A stretch of 51,061 nt of DNA from an uncultured Muribaculaceae bacterium (GTDB lineage: Bacteria; Bacteroidota; Bacteroidia; Bacteroidales; Muribaculaceae): positions 1 through 51,061 of the forward strand of contig CANCXM010000023.1 in assembly GCA_947381945.1 (NCBI GenBank). Direction: 5' to 3'. Both the position numbers and the translations under genes were made by a program. This document shows positions 10,250 through 17,423 of the stretch, piece after piece; the stretch's first letter is position 1; each line of letters begins with the position of its first letter. The notes under the pieces are model-generated. The model was not told the origin of the DNA, searched no databases, and worked only from the letters and a program-made list of their open reading frames with translations.

Positions 10250-10465
10250 ATTTAATAAGTCAAATAGGCCTAATAGGGCTAATAAGCCTAATAGTTTGAT
10301 AAGCCAAATAGGCCAAATAAGTCTAATAAGCCAAATAGGGCCAATAGGCAATCAGCGAAAACCTGATGCCTATTGGCCCTATTAAATCTATCCCTTATTA
10401 GGCCTATTGGGCTTATCAGACTTATTGGGCCTATCAAGCTATTGGGCCTATCAGCCCTCTTATCC
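10250..10465. repeat. Inverted array of ~9-bp repeats forming a giant hairpin between convergent genes
   Basis: The whole gap between the convergent tlpA-like and CorC-like genes is built of ~9-bp units of the type ATAAGCCAA / ATAGGCCTA. About eleven occur in this orientation to 10350 and a similar number as reverse complements from 10363 to 10465. The centre is a strong hairpin: 10334-10355 pairs with 10363-10383 with a single bulge and a 7-nt loop. The two arms could fold into one imperfect hairpin of about 210 nt, so the array may act as a bidirectional terminator. The right end reaches the stop codon of the CorC-like gene. Confidence 0.85.
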
Positions 10466-11767
10466 TCAATCCACCTTATTTGCTTTCCCGCTATCCTGCT
10501 CCTTCATCGAGACTGCGATTTTGTCAATCCTCGCGCGGTCCATATCGACCACTTCCATGCGGAAGCCATTCCATTCAAGGACATCGCCGGCCGAAGGCAC
10601 TCTTTTAAGGTTCTCAATAATCAATCCGCCCAAAGTCGTGTAGCTCGACGGATGATAGAGGTCCTCCCTGTCAAAAAACGCAAGGAAATCATAGACCGGA
10701 CACTGCCCGTCAACAAGCCACTCATCCATATCGGGACGTTTGACTATGACCGGCTCCTCCGCACCCTCACGCAATTCACCGACAAGTCCGTCGAGAATAT
10801 CACCGAGTGTGACAACACCCTGAAAACATCCATATTCATCGTAGATGAGAGCCGTATGTTCGCGGGTTGACTTGAAAGTATCAAGAGCATCGTAGACTGT
10901 CATGCTTTCAGGAAGTGAAAGGCCCTGTATGAGATGCTGCTCAATCTTGAAATCCGGTTCATCGAGTGCAAAAATCAACTGTTTCAGTGAAATCACACCG
11001 CATATCTCCTCCTTCTCGCGGTCAAAGACCGGATAGGTCGAATGGAGCTCCTCAGAAAGCACTTTCCGGATACTCTCGGCATCCATCCCGACAGTCAAAC
11101 AGGCCACATCCTTACGGCTCGTCATGATGGCCTCGATACGGCAGTCGCCGAGGACAAGGGCACGCTCCATGATGTCCTGCTCAACTTCCTTCACTTCACC
11201 CGACTCTGTCCCTTCCTGAATCAGCGATTTAATCTCCTCCTCAGTCACCTTTGAGGTTTCCGAACCGAGGCGAAGAAGCTTGACGATACCTGCCGTAGAA
11301 ACCGAAAGCAACCACACAATAGGGAAAGTTATGATTGAAAGCAACTTCATAGGGCCTGCCACAATCTTGGCTATCGTGTCAGCCCGGCCAAGACCGATGC
11401 GCTTCGGCACCAGCTCACCGACCACTATTGAAAGATAGGTCACGACAGACACTATCACAACCTTCGACAGATTCAAAGCTATCTTCGGAGCGACACCATG
11501 CTGCGCAAGCCAATTGCCAAGTTCGGTTGCAATCGTAGCACCCGAGAAAAGACCCGTCAGAATACCGATGAGTGTGATTCCAATCTGCACCGTTGAGAGA
11601 AAGCGGTCAGGTTCATTGGCAAGCTCAAGTGCGGTCGAGGCATTGCGGTTGCCATTTCTTGCATCAGAGGTAAGTTTTGATTTTCGCGCCGATATGAGCG
11701 CCACTTCCGACATCGAGAATATGCCGTTCAAAAGAATAAGTCCGATAATAATAAATAGGTCATCCAT
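10466..11767 (-). CDS. CNNM/CorC (HlyC)-family membrane protein with CBS domains
   Basis: A 433-residue integral membrane protein. It has an N-terminal DUF21/CNNM transmembrane domain (about residues 1-190, starting MDDLFIIIGLILLNGIFSMSE), a pair of CBS domains (about 205-330, with TYPVFDREKEEICGVISL and YDEYGCFQGVVTLGDILDG) and a C-terminal CorC_HlyC transporter-associated domain (about 345-425). The family includes magnesium/cobalt efflux proteins and proteins annotated as haemolysins; the ion is not determined here. It is a single gene, with the terminator of the upstream symporter at 11842-11889 before it and the repeat array after it. The start is ATG at 11767. Confidence 0.92.
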   Translation of the reverse strand: MDDLFIIIGLILLNGIFSMSEVALISARKSKLTSDARNGNRNASTALELANEPDRFLSTVQIGITLIGILTGLFSGATIATELGNWLAQHGVAPKIALNLSKVVIVSVVTYLSIVVGELVPKRIGLGRADTIAKIVAGPMKLLSIITFPIVWLLSVSTAGIVKLLRLGSETSKVTEEEIKSLIQEGTESGEVKEVEQDIMERALVLGDCRIEAIMTSRKDVACLTVGMDAESIRKVLSEELHSTYPVFDREKEEICGVISLKQLIFALDEPDFKIEQHLIQGLSLPESMTVYDALDTFKSTREHTALIYDEYGCFQGVVTLGDILDGLVGELREGAEEPVIVKRPDMDEWLVDGQCPVYDFLAFFDREDLYHPSSYTTLGGLIIENLKRVPSAGDVLEWNGFRMEVVDMDRARIDKIAVSMKEQDSGKANKVD

Positions 11768-11841
11768 TTAGAATAAAAATACATCAATTGTTAACTTGAT
11801 AACAAATTTTATACTTTATTGGTTTTGATTCAATATCAATA

Positions 11842-11889
11842 AACAGTCAAGCCACCTCAGAACCGTGGTTCGGAAGGGGCTTGACTGTT
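11842..11889 (-). terminator. Intrinsic terminator of the SSS symporter gene
   Basis: Arms AACAGTCAAGCC and GGCTTGACTGTT (12 bp, perfect) enclose a 24-nt loop. On the minus strand the stem runs into TTTATT. It lies about 30 bp after the stop codon of the symporter at 11918. Confidence 0.85.
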
Positions 11890-11917
11890 ATGGAATATTC
11901 TGTTCAATCAACGCGGA

Positions 11918-13405
11918 TTATTCAGCTTCCACGCAAGCGGACTTCTTGTCCTCCTCCTTGTTGATGAACTGCACGAGAAGGAATCCGACAAAGAAGATGA
12001 GCAGGGTGCTGATTACGATGCTGAGGTTGATGTGGACAAACTGAGGGATGCCCCACCAGTCAGTGAGCTTAGTCTGCAATGCTATCAATATAAGCGAGGC
12101 TACACCGATGATGACACCGGGAACGACATGGTGCTTCTTGGCCTTCGGACAAAGATATGCGAGAAGGAACATGCCGAGCACACCACCAGAACATACACTG
12201 CTCAATGCCCACCATGCGTCGAGCGCATTGTCTACAAGGAGGAAACAGAGAGCCACGCCTATACCGAGAATACCCACCGCCACACTTGCCAGACGCAACA
12301 CAAGCACCTTGCGCTCATCGCTTGCATTGGGGAAGAAATGGGAATAGAAGTCGGTCAGCACGATTGTACCTGACGAGGTGACACTCGTGGCAACAGTACT
12401 CATGCCGGCGCAGAAAATCGAAGCGATAAGCAGACCGATCAGGCCGACGGGAAGTTCGTTGATGATAAAGTAAGGGAACACATAGTCGCTCTTAATACCC
12501 TCGGGAAGCGAACCGGGATGCACCTGATAGAAGGCAAACAGACATGAACCGATAAGGAAGAGAATGAGGTTGACAGGAAGTGTCAGAAGCGAACCCCAGA
12601 ACGCACTCTTTCTGGCCTCGCTGAGCGACGGAGCGGCGCAGTAGCGCTGCGTGTAGCTCTGGTCAATGGCAAAGTTGTTGAGGTTGGTAAACATGCCGTA
12701 GATAAGACATACCCAGAAGGTGCTTTCAATCAGGCTGTCACCGAAACTGCCAAGCGAGAACTTGTTGTTCTCCATACAGATTTTCAACGCCTGACCCGGA
12801 CCCTCCGGCATTCCCTTCAGCAGCATCACCAGACATATCAATGCGCCGACAATGAGAATGGCTCCCTGCAATGCCTCGGTCCATATCACGGATTTAAGAC
12901 CACCTTTCTGACTGTAGAGTATGATACCTATGCCTGTGAAAGTCACGACAAGCGGTATGCTCCACCCCATCAGCACATTCATCGGGACTGCAAGAAGAAA
13001 CAGGATGGCTCCCGAACGGCAAACCTGGGTGAAAAGATAGAAAACCGACGCATACAGACGCGCCCAGCGACCGAATCGTTTCTCAAAGAAACTGTAGGCA
13101 CTGATGCTGCCGAGCGAACGGTAAAATGGGACAAAGTAACGCATTGCAAGCAATCCTGCAGGGAGGATTGACAGTGTGAACACAAAGGCATTCCAGTTTC
13201 CCATGAATGCAGAAGAGCAATATCCGAGAAATGAAATGGAGCTGCAGAACGATGCAAAAATAGAGAGGCCAACCACCCAGCCGGGCACTTTGCCTCCACC
13301 GCGCGTGAACTCCTCGCTGCTCTGCTTTTTACGGCCGAAAAGGTAGCCGAACAAAATCGTGCCCACTGTAAAAACAAGAAACACGACGAGGTCGATTATA
13401 TTCAT
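11918..13405 (-). CDS. Sodium:solute symporter (SSS family)
   Basis: A 495-residue inner-membrane protein with about 13 hydrophobic helices and the LeuT-like SSS fold. The N-terminal part (FTRGGGKVPGWVVGLSIFAS) and the conserved GGLKSVIWTEALQ segment are typical of the family. It uses the sodium gradient to import a small solute. The DapA-superfamily lyase gene ends 106 bp upstream on the same strand, so the two are probably one transcription unit, in which the symporter would bring in the lyase substrate or its precursor. SSS members carry sialic acid, sugars, inositol, pantothenate and others; the solute cannot be named from sequence. Confidence 0.9.
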   Translation of the reverse strand: MNIIDLVVFLVFTVGTILFGYLFGRKKQSSEEFTRGGGKVPGWVVGLSIFASFCSSISFLGYCSSAFMGNWNAFVFTLSILPAGLLAMRYFVPFYRSLGSISAYSFFEKRFGRWARLYASVFYLFTQVCRSGAILFLLAVPMNVLMGWSIPLVVTFTGIGIILYSQKGGLKSVIWTEALQGAILIVGALICLVMLLKGMPEGPGQALKICMENNKFSLGSFGDSLIESTFWVCLIYGMFTNLNNFAIDQSYTQRYCAAPSLSEARKSAFWGSLLTLPVNLILFLIGSCLFAFYQVHPGSLPEGIKSDYVFPYFIINELPVGLIGLLIASIFCAGMSTVATSVTSSGTIVLTDFYSHFFPNASDERKVLVLRLASVAVGILGIGVALCFLLVDNALDAWWALSSVCSGGVLGMFLLAYLCPKAKKHHVVPGVIIGVASLILIALQTKLTDWWGIPQFVHINLSIVISTLLIFFVGFLLVQFINKEEDKKSACVEAE

Positions 13406-13511
13406 GGTATGGGGAAAGGGAGTTGTTAATTTAGGGTAAGATTCAGAGGAAAGATGGGAATTAGAAAAGGAGAGTGGAGAATGAGTGAGTTATAGCTTAG
13501 CGCTGAGCAAA

Positions 13512-14450
13512 TCAGAAAATCAGCTTGCCATTCTCGATGGGGAGACGGTCAAGGGCTTCCTGAATCTTGCGGCGTTCGGGTTCGTTGAACTTATGGAAAG
13601 GTGCAGCCACGAAGTCGTCTTTGATAACGCCGAGAAGCGAACATGCACATTTCAGACCCTTCAGGTAGCTTGAACCATGCTTGCCTACGCTGTAGATTGA
13701 AGTGCTTATCTGCATGATGAGCTGCTGCAGGCGCCACACCTCAGCCACATTCTGAGCCTTGGCTGCATTATACATAGCGACATAGAGTTCCGGGAACATA
13801 TTGGCACCGCCGTTGATACCGCCGTTAGCACCGAGAAGCACACATTCGCCTGTCACCTCTTCCGGACCCATGAGGAGCGAGAAGTCGGGACGGTCCTTCA
13901 TCGTGTACATTACTGACTGGAAATAAGGAATGTTGGCGGAGCTGTCCTTGAAACCTACCACCTTTTCGTTTTCAGCAATGCGGTGGATGGTCGCGGGTGA
14001 GAAATTGACCTTCACATGGCTCGGCATGTTGTAGAGGAAAAGCGGGAGGGGAAGCTCTGGAAGCATATCCTCATAAAACTCAGCAAGTTCGGGCTGACCT
14101 GTGGCGAAGTAGTAGGGAGCGGCGCTGACAACGGCCGACGCTCCGCAGTCGGCTGCAACTTTCGCGAGATTGACACTCTCGACAATCGAAGTGTCGGTCA
14201 CGCATACGAGCACGGGAAGACGGCCGGCGTTGATGCGACACGTTTCCTTGATCATTTCCTTGCGGAGACGATAGCTGAGGCTCTGCTCCTCACCGGTAGT
14301 GCCGAGGATGAAGAGACCGTGAACACCACCTGCAATCAGGTGTTCGATAAGATTTTCAAGGCTGGCAACGTCAAGGGTGTCATTACCGAGAAGTGGAGTG
14401 ACGAGAGGAGGAATAATTCCGCTAAGTGGAGATTTAAAGGTAGTAGTCAT
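13512..14450 (-). CDS. DapA/NanA-superfamily class I aldolase or lyase
   Basis: A 312-residue TIM-barrel enzyme of the dihydrodipicolinate synthase/N-acetylneuraminate lyase superfamily. The start is ATG 14450; the frame extends upstream only from a TTG. Diagnostic residues are present: GTTGEE at 50-55 for pyruvate carboxylate binding, Tyr140 in LFLYNMPSH, and the Schiff-base Lys168 in VVGFKDSS. These enzymes condense or release pyruvate. The GFKDSS version is common in sugar-acid or sialic-acid aldolases rather than the lysine-pathway enzyme, and pairing with a symporter supports a catabolic role. The exact substrate (sialic acid, a 2-keto-3-deoxy sugar acid or other) is not determined. Confidence 0.87.
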   Translation of the reverse strand: MTTTFKSPLSGIIPPLVTPLLGNDTLDVASLENLIEHLIAGGVHGLFILGTTGEEQSLSYRLRKEMIKETCRINAGRLPVLVCVTDTSIVESVNLAKVAADCGASAVVSAAPYYFATGQPELAEFYEDMLPELPLPLFLYNMPSHVKVNFSPATIHRIAENEKVVGFKDSSANIPYFQSVMYTMKDRPDFSLLMGPEEVTGECVLLGANGGINGGANMFPELYVAMYNAAKAQNVAEVWRLQQLIMQISTSIYSVGKHGSSYLKGLKCACSLLGVIKDDFVAAPFHKFNEPERRKIQEALDRLPIENGKLIF

Positions 14451-14496
14451 GATTATGAATGGTATTACCGAGAATAAATTACATATATTATGCTTG

Positions 14497-14527
14497 CAAA
14501 AGTAACAAATTCCTGCGGGCAATACAA
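14497..14527 (-). promoter_or_regulatory. Promoter of the lyase-symporter unit
   Basis: On the minus strand TACTTTTG (14497-14504) matches the Bacteroidetes -7 consensus TAnnTTTG, and a TTG at 14525-14527 lies 20 bp upstream as a -33 element. The expected start site is about 35-40 nt before the lyase ATG. Confidence 0.6.
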
Positions 14528-14590
14528 GAAGTCCACCGCAAATAATTCTAAAATAGAAGTATATTCGCTGTCAGGCAATTACCAAGACTT

Positions 14591-14625
14591 ACAATAAGTC
14601 CGTCGGATTGGCTTCCTCTTATTGT
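14591..14625 (-). terminator. Possible terminator overlapping the HxlR stop codon
   Basis: ACAATAAG (14591-14598) and CTTATTGT (14618-14625) form an 8-bp stem that includes the stop codon of the HxlR gene. There is no T tract, so this is a weak call. Confidence 0.35.
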
Positions 14626-15014
14626 GCTGTCTGGACATCCGAACCGCCACGCCTACACCCGGTTACGCCATCATAGTTCTCAACAGCCCAACCGACAAGA
14701 CTTTCAAGAACCGGAATCAGCGACATCCCGAGAGAAGTCAACGCATATTCAACCCTCGGAGGCACCTCCGGGTAGATCTTCCGGACGATAAGCCCGTCGG
14801 TCTCCAATCGCTTCAATGTCGATGAAAGTACTTTGGGCGACAAATCCGGAATAGCCCTCCCGATTTCACTAAACCGTGTAAGTTCGTTTTCGGAAAGTAC
14901 GAATAGTATGAGCAATCCCCATTTGCTTGAAAAGTGTGAGATTACATTTCTGATGGGACAGTTTGCCTCATTGGTGTATTTTTTCAGATTTTCTTTAAGC
15001 GGTAATGCATTCAT
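14619..15014 (-). CDS. HxlR-family winged-helix transcriptional regulator
   Basis: A 131-residue DNA-binding protein of the HxlR family. The conserved ANCPIRNVISHFSSKWGLLIL start of the domain, the recognition region DLSPKVLSSTLKRLETDGLI and the wing YPEVPPRVEYALT are all visible. The cysteine before PIR is the residue that senses electrophiles or oxidants in some family members. The start is ATG 15014; an upstream TTG at 15020 is the alternative. It is divergent from a cupin gene, the usual arrangement for an HxlR regulator and its target, so it probably represses that gene and itself from the shared region 15015-15168. Confidence 0.9.
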   Translation of the reverse strand: MNALPLKENLKKYTNEANCPIRNVISHFSSKWGLLILFVLSENELTRFSEIGRAIPDLSPKVLSSTLKRLETDGLIVRKIYPEVPPRVEYALTSLGMSLIPVLESLVGWAVENYDGVTGCRRGGSDVQTAQ

Positions 15015-15063
15015 ACTCAATAACAGTTACTCTGAAGTAAGTCCGGTACCGACAGGTAAGTTC

Positions 15064-15156
15064 TTGCAAATTAAGCCGGAACACCCTAACTTTGCGCTAT
15101 CAAAAGGAAAGTTCATTCCCTTTGCAAAGTTATGTATATTTTTTCAACCCTCAAAA
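15064..15156. promoter_or_regulatory. Overlapping face-to-face promoters with a TAACTTTGC inverted repeat
   Basis: TAACTTTGC occurs at 15087-15095 and its exact reverse complement at 15124-15132. Each copy contains a consensus -7 box TAACTTTG. The plus copy has a TTG at 15064-15066 (20 bp upstream), and the minus copy has TTTTG on the minus strand at 15152-15156 (19 bp upstream). The plus promoter would drive the cupin gene and the minus promoter hxlR. Because they face each other, the two transcripts should overlap at their 5' ends. The inverted repeat is also a plausible regulator-binding site. Confidence 0.65.
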
Positions 15157-15168
15157 TAACATCACCTT

Positions 15169-15570
15169 ATGAAAACTCTCGAAAACGGCACGAAATTCAC
15201 CCATGTAGCAGTAGGCAATCTCAAAAGCTTCGAAGGCAAGCAGTTCGTCAAGGACGCAAGCGGAGCCACTTCCTGCGAAATCTCTTTCGGCACTCTCCCC
15301 ACCGGAGCAGCTGTCCCCTTCTTCCACTCTCACCGTATCAATGAGGAGAACTATATCATCCTCTCTGGCAGCGGACGTTTCCAGGTGGACAATGAAGTGT
15401 TTGATGTCGCTGAAGGCTCGGTCATACGTGTTGCAACCGGTTGCGACCGCAACCTCAAGTGTACTTCTGTCGAGCCCATGACCTATATCTGCATTCAGGC
15501 CAAGGAAGGCAGCCTCGGAGACTGCACTGCAACCGATGCCGACATCAACGAACGCGAGAACCTTCTCTAA
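15169..15570 (+). CDS. Small cupin-domain protein
   Basis: A 133-residue single-domain cupin. Motif 1 is visible as PFFHSHRINEENYIILSGSG (His-x-His, then Glu, then Gly), the usual metal-binding half; motif 2 around VIRVATGCDRNLK is less canonical and lacks an obvious histidine. There is no signal peptide, so it is probably cytosolic. Cupins of this size bind a metal and act as dioxygenases, isomerases or sensors; the substrate is unknown. It is divergent from the HxlR regulator and has a promoter whose -7 box mirrors that of the regulator. A 22-bp perfect hairpin terminator follows 14 bp after the stop codon. Confidence 0.82.
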   Translation: MKTLENGTKFTHVAVGNLKSFEGKQFVKDASGATSCEISFGTLPTGAAVPFFHSHRINEENYIILSGSGRFQVDNEVFDVAEGSVIRVATGCDRNLKCTSVEPMTYICIQAKEGSLGDCTATDADINERENLL

Positions 15571-15584
15571 AAAATCGCTTGACT

Positions 15585-15633
15585 ACAAAATGAACGGAAG
15601 TCCGGGTAAGCCCCGGACTTCCGTTCATTTTGT
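15585..15633. terminator. Bidirectional terminator between the cupin and symporter genes
   Basis: A perfect 22-bp stem (15585-15606 with 15612-15633) with a 5-nt loop, lying between convergent genes. The outer end of the stem is A/T-rich (ACAAAAT and ATTTTGT), giving a U-rich tail in both directions. Confidence 0.9.
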
Positions 15634-15655
15634 ATCTTGTGTCACTCCTCCTGCA

Positions 15656-17260
15656 TCAATGTCCGTTGAAGAACGCATACAGACAAATCATCACTATCGC
15701 GAGCGACAGCCATGCTATCTGCACGCCAACCGACATCTTGTTTTTAATGACAGTCATAGGAGCACGTTCAGCGGTAGCCTTATCCATAAAACTGATGGCA
15801 ATCATGCTCAGAATAAGCACGACGAAAATCAGGAACGAAAGCATCATGAAATGCACATGCTCCGTAGCGTTGGGGATGACCCAGAGGTAGAGCACACCGC
15901 AACCGATACTGAAAATGGTTCCGAAGGTCAGGACGATGTTTGCGGCAAGGGTCGTGCAACGTTTCCAGAACACACCCATCACAAACACAGCGGCCATCGG
16001 GGGTGCGATGAAACTGAGGACAGACTGGAAGACATTGAAAAGGTCCATGCCCTTGATATTATCGACTGCAATGGTGATGAGAATCGAGACAAGCGCACCG
16101 ACAACAGTCACGATATGGCCTGTGCGGACAATGTCCTGCTGGGTTGCGTCAGTGCGGATATTCTTGACATAAATATCCATGGTGAACACAGTGCTGAGAG
16201 CGTTGAGGGCCGAACCGATAGTGCTGATGAGAGCGGCGGTCAGCACGGCAATCACAAGTCCGACCATACCGACAGGGAAGAGGTTCGACACAAGTGTCAT
16301 ATAGGCATGGTCAGGTTCAATAAGCGCGTCGCCGAAGAAACCTTTCTTCCACAAGGCAAAGCAGACAACGCCGGGAATGATATAGATGGCCACGTCAAGA
16401 ATCTTCAGCCACCCTGTGAAATTCGCACCCTTCTGACCTTCATTAAGGTCGCGGGCTGCAAGAACCGGCTGCACCATCGACTGGTCCGTACACCAGAACC
16501 AAAGGCCGGAGATGGGATAACCGAGCAGAATCGGAAGCCACGGGAATTCCTTGTGGTCGTTTGGCTGGAAAAGGTTCCAGTAGTGCGAGGGGACAACACT
16601 CGAATCGGCAAGCGTGCTGATACCTCCGGCCACCGAGTGGTCGCCGAGATGCCAGATGCCCACAATTGTAAGTGTGGCCGAGACGAGGATGAGCAGCACC
16701 ATCTGATAGACATTCGTATAGGCAATAGCCTTCAGTCCACCGATGATTGTGAAAAAGGCTGAGATGGCAAGAAGAATGAAGGCCGACAGCCACATCGGGA
16801 TGCCGAACACCTGACGGATGATGATACCGCCGGCAAACAGTGTCAACGCCAGCCATGAGATGAGGACAGTGACAATCGTGTACCATGCAAGCATGTTGCG
16901 CGTCGATTCACCGAAACGTTTTCCCATGAATTCAGGAAGAGTGGTAATCTTTTCGCCGAGATAGCGCGGAGCAAACACAAAGGCAAGCAAGGCTATGAAC
17001 ACAAAGGCATACCATGCATAGTTGCCGGATACTATACCTGCGGCAAAACCGGCACTCGCCGAAGCGATGAGCATTGATGGTCCCACATTGGTGCCCCACA
17101 TTGAGAATCCGATATGGTGCCAGCGCAATGAATTTCCGGCAAGGAATTTATGCGCGCCTTTCTTGGTCTTCGAACTGGCCCAGAGACCGATGCCGAGCAG
17201 AACCACAAAGTAAGCGATGAGGACAACCCAGTCCATCGGTCGCATTGACAAATCATTCAT
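15656..17260 (-). CDS. SGLT-like sodium:sugar symporter (SSS family)
   Basis: A 534-residue inner-membrane symporter with about 14 hydrophobic helices. The start MNDLSMRPMDWVVLIAYF, the segment TTLPEFMGKRFGESTR and GGLKAIAYTNVYQMV resemble the sodium/glucose-galactose transporter branch of the SSS family. It probably imports a sugar or small glycoside with sodium. It is the last gene of the minus-strand block with the beta-helix protein, GH31 enzyme and corrinoid methyltransferase chimera, 163 bp after the chimera. The simplest reading is that it brings the substrate of those cytosolic enzymes into the cell. The exact sugar is inference only. Its 3' end is shielded by the terminator at 15585-15633. 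Confidence 0.9.
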   Translation of the reverse strand: MNDLSMRPMDWVVLIAYFVVLLGIGLWASSKTKKGAHKFLAGNSLRWHHIGFSMWGTNVGPSMLIASASAGFAAGIVSGNYAWYAFVFIALLAFVFAPRYLGEKITTLPEFMGKRFGESTRNMLAWYTIVTVLISWLALTLFAGGIIIRQVFGIPMWLSAFILLAISAFFTIIGGLKAIAYTNVYQMVLLILVSATLTIVGIWHLGDHSVAGGISTLADSSVVPSHYWNLFQPNDHKEFPWLPILLGYPISGLWFWCTDQSMVQPVLAARDLNEGQKGANFTGWLKILDVAIYIIPGVVCFALWKKGFFGDALIEPDHAYMTLVSNLFPVGMVGLVIAVLTAALISTIGSALNALSTVFTMDIYVKNIRTDATQQDIVRTGHIVTVVGALVSILITIAVDNIKGMDLFNVFQSVLSFIAPPMAAVFVMGVFWKRCTTLAANIVLTFGTIFSIGCGVLYLWVIPNATEHVHFMMLSFLIFVVLILSMIAISFMDKATAERAPMTVIKNKMSVGVQIAWLSLAIVMICLYAFFNGH

Positions 17261-17325
17261 GTTTCTATATTTTCTTAGATTTAGGGTAAAAAGTTAGAAT
17301 TTCAATTCATCTTGGAGTTGTGACA

Positions 17326-17358
17326 CAAAAGGAACAAAAGAGCAAAAGAATCAAAAGA
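17326..17358. repeat. Four CAAAAG repeats upstream of the symporter
   Basis: CAAAAG occurs at 17326, 17335, 17343 and 17352, spaced 9, 8 and 9 bp, in the 163-bp gap before the symporter ATG. On the minus strand this reads as repeated CTTTTG. It may be a regulator site, a U-rich leader or chance low complexity. Confidence 0.4.
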
Positions 17359-17423
17359 ATATCTGTGATGCTGAAACTTCTGCTTCTTCCGCGCTTATGT
17401 CCTTTCGTATCTCCTCATATAGT

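Noticed and set aside
10250..10465. CRISPR or integron-like array
   Set aside because: Units are about 9 bp with no spacers and invert at the centre; a minisatellite hairpin explains them.
13512..14450. Lysine-pathway dihydrodipicolinate synthase (dapA)
   Set aside because: The superfamily residues fit, but GFKDSS and pairing with a symporter suggest a catabolic lyase, so no symbol is given.
15536..16762. 408-codon plus-strand open frame
   Set aside because: It lies antisense to the symporter at 15656-17260, has shadow composition (rich in His, Asp, Glu, Arg) and overlaps the terminator; the symporter is the clear gene.
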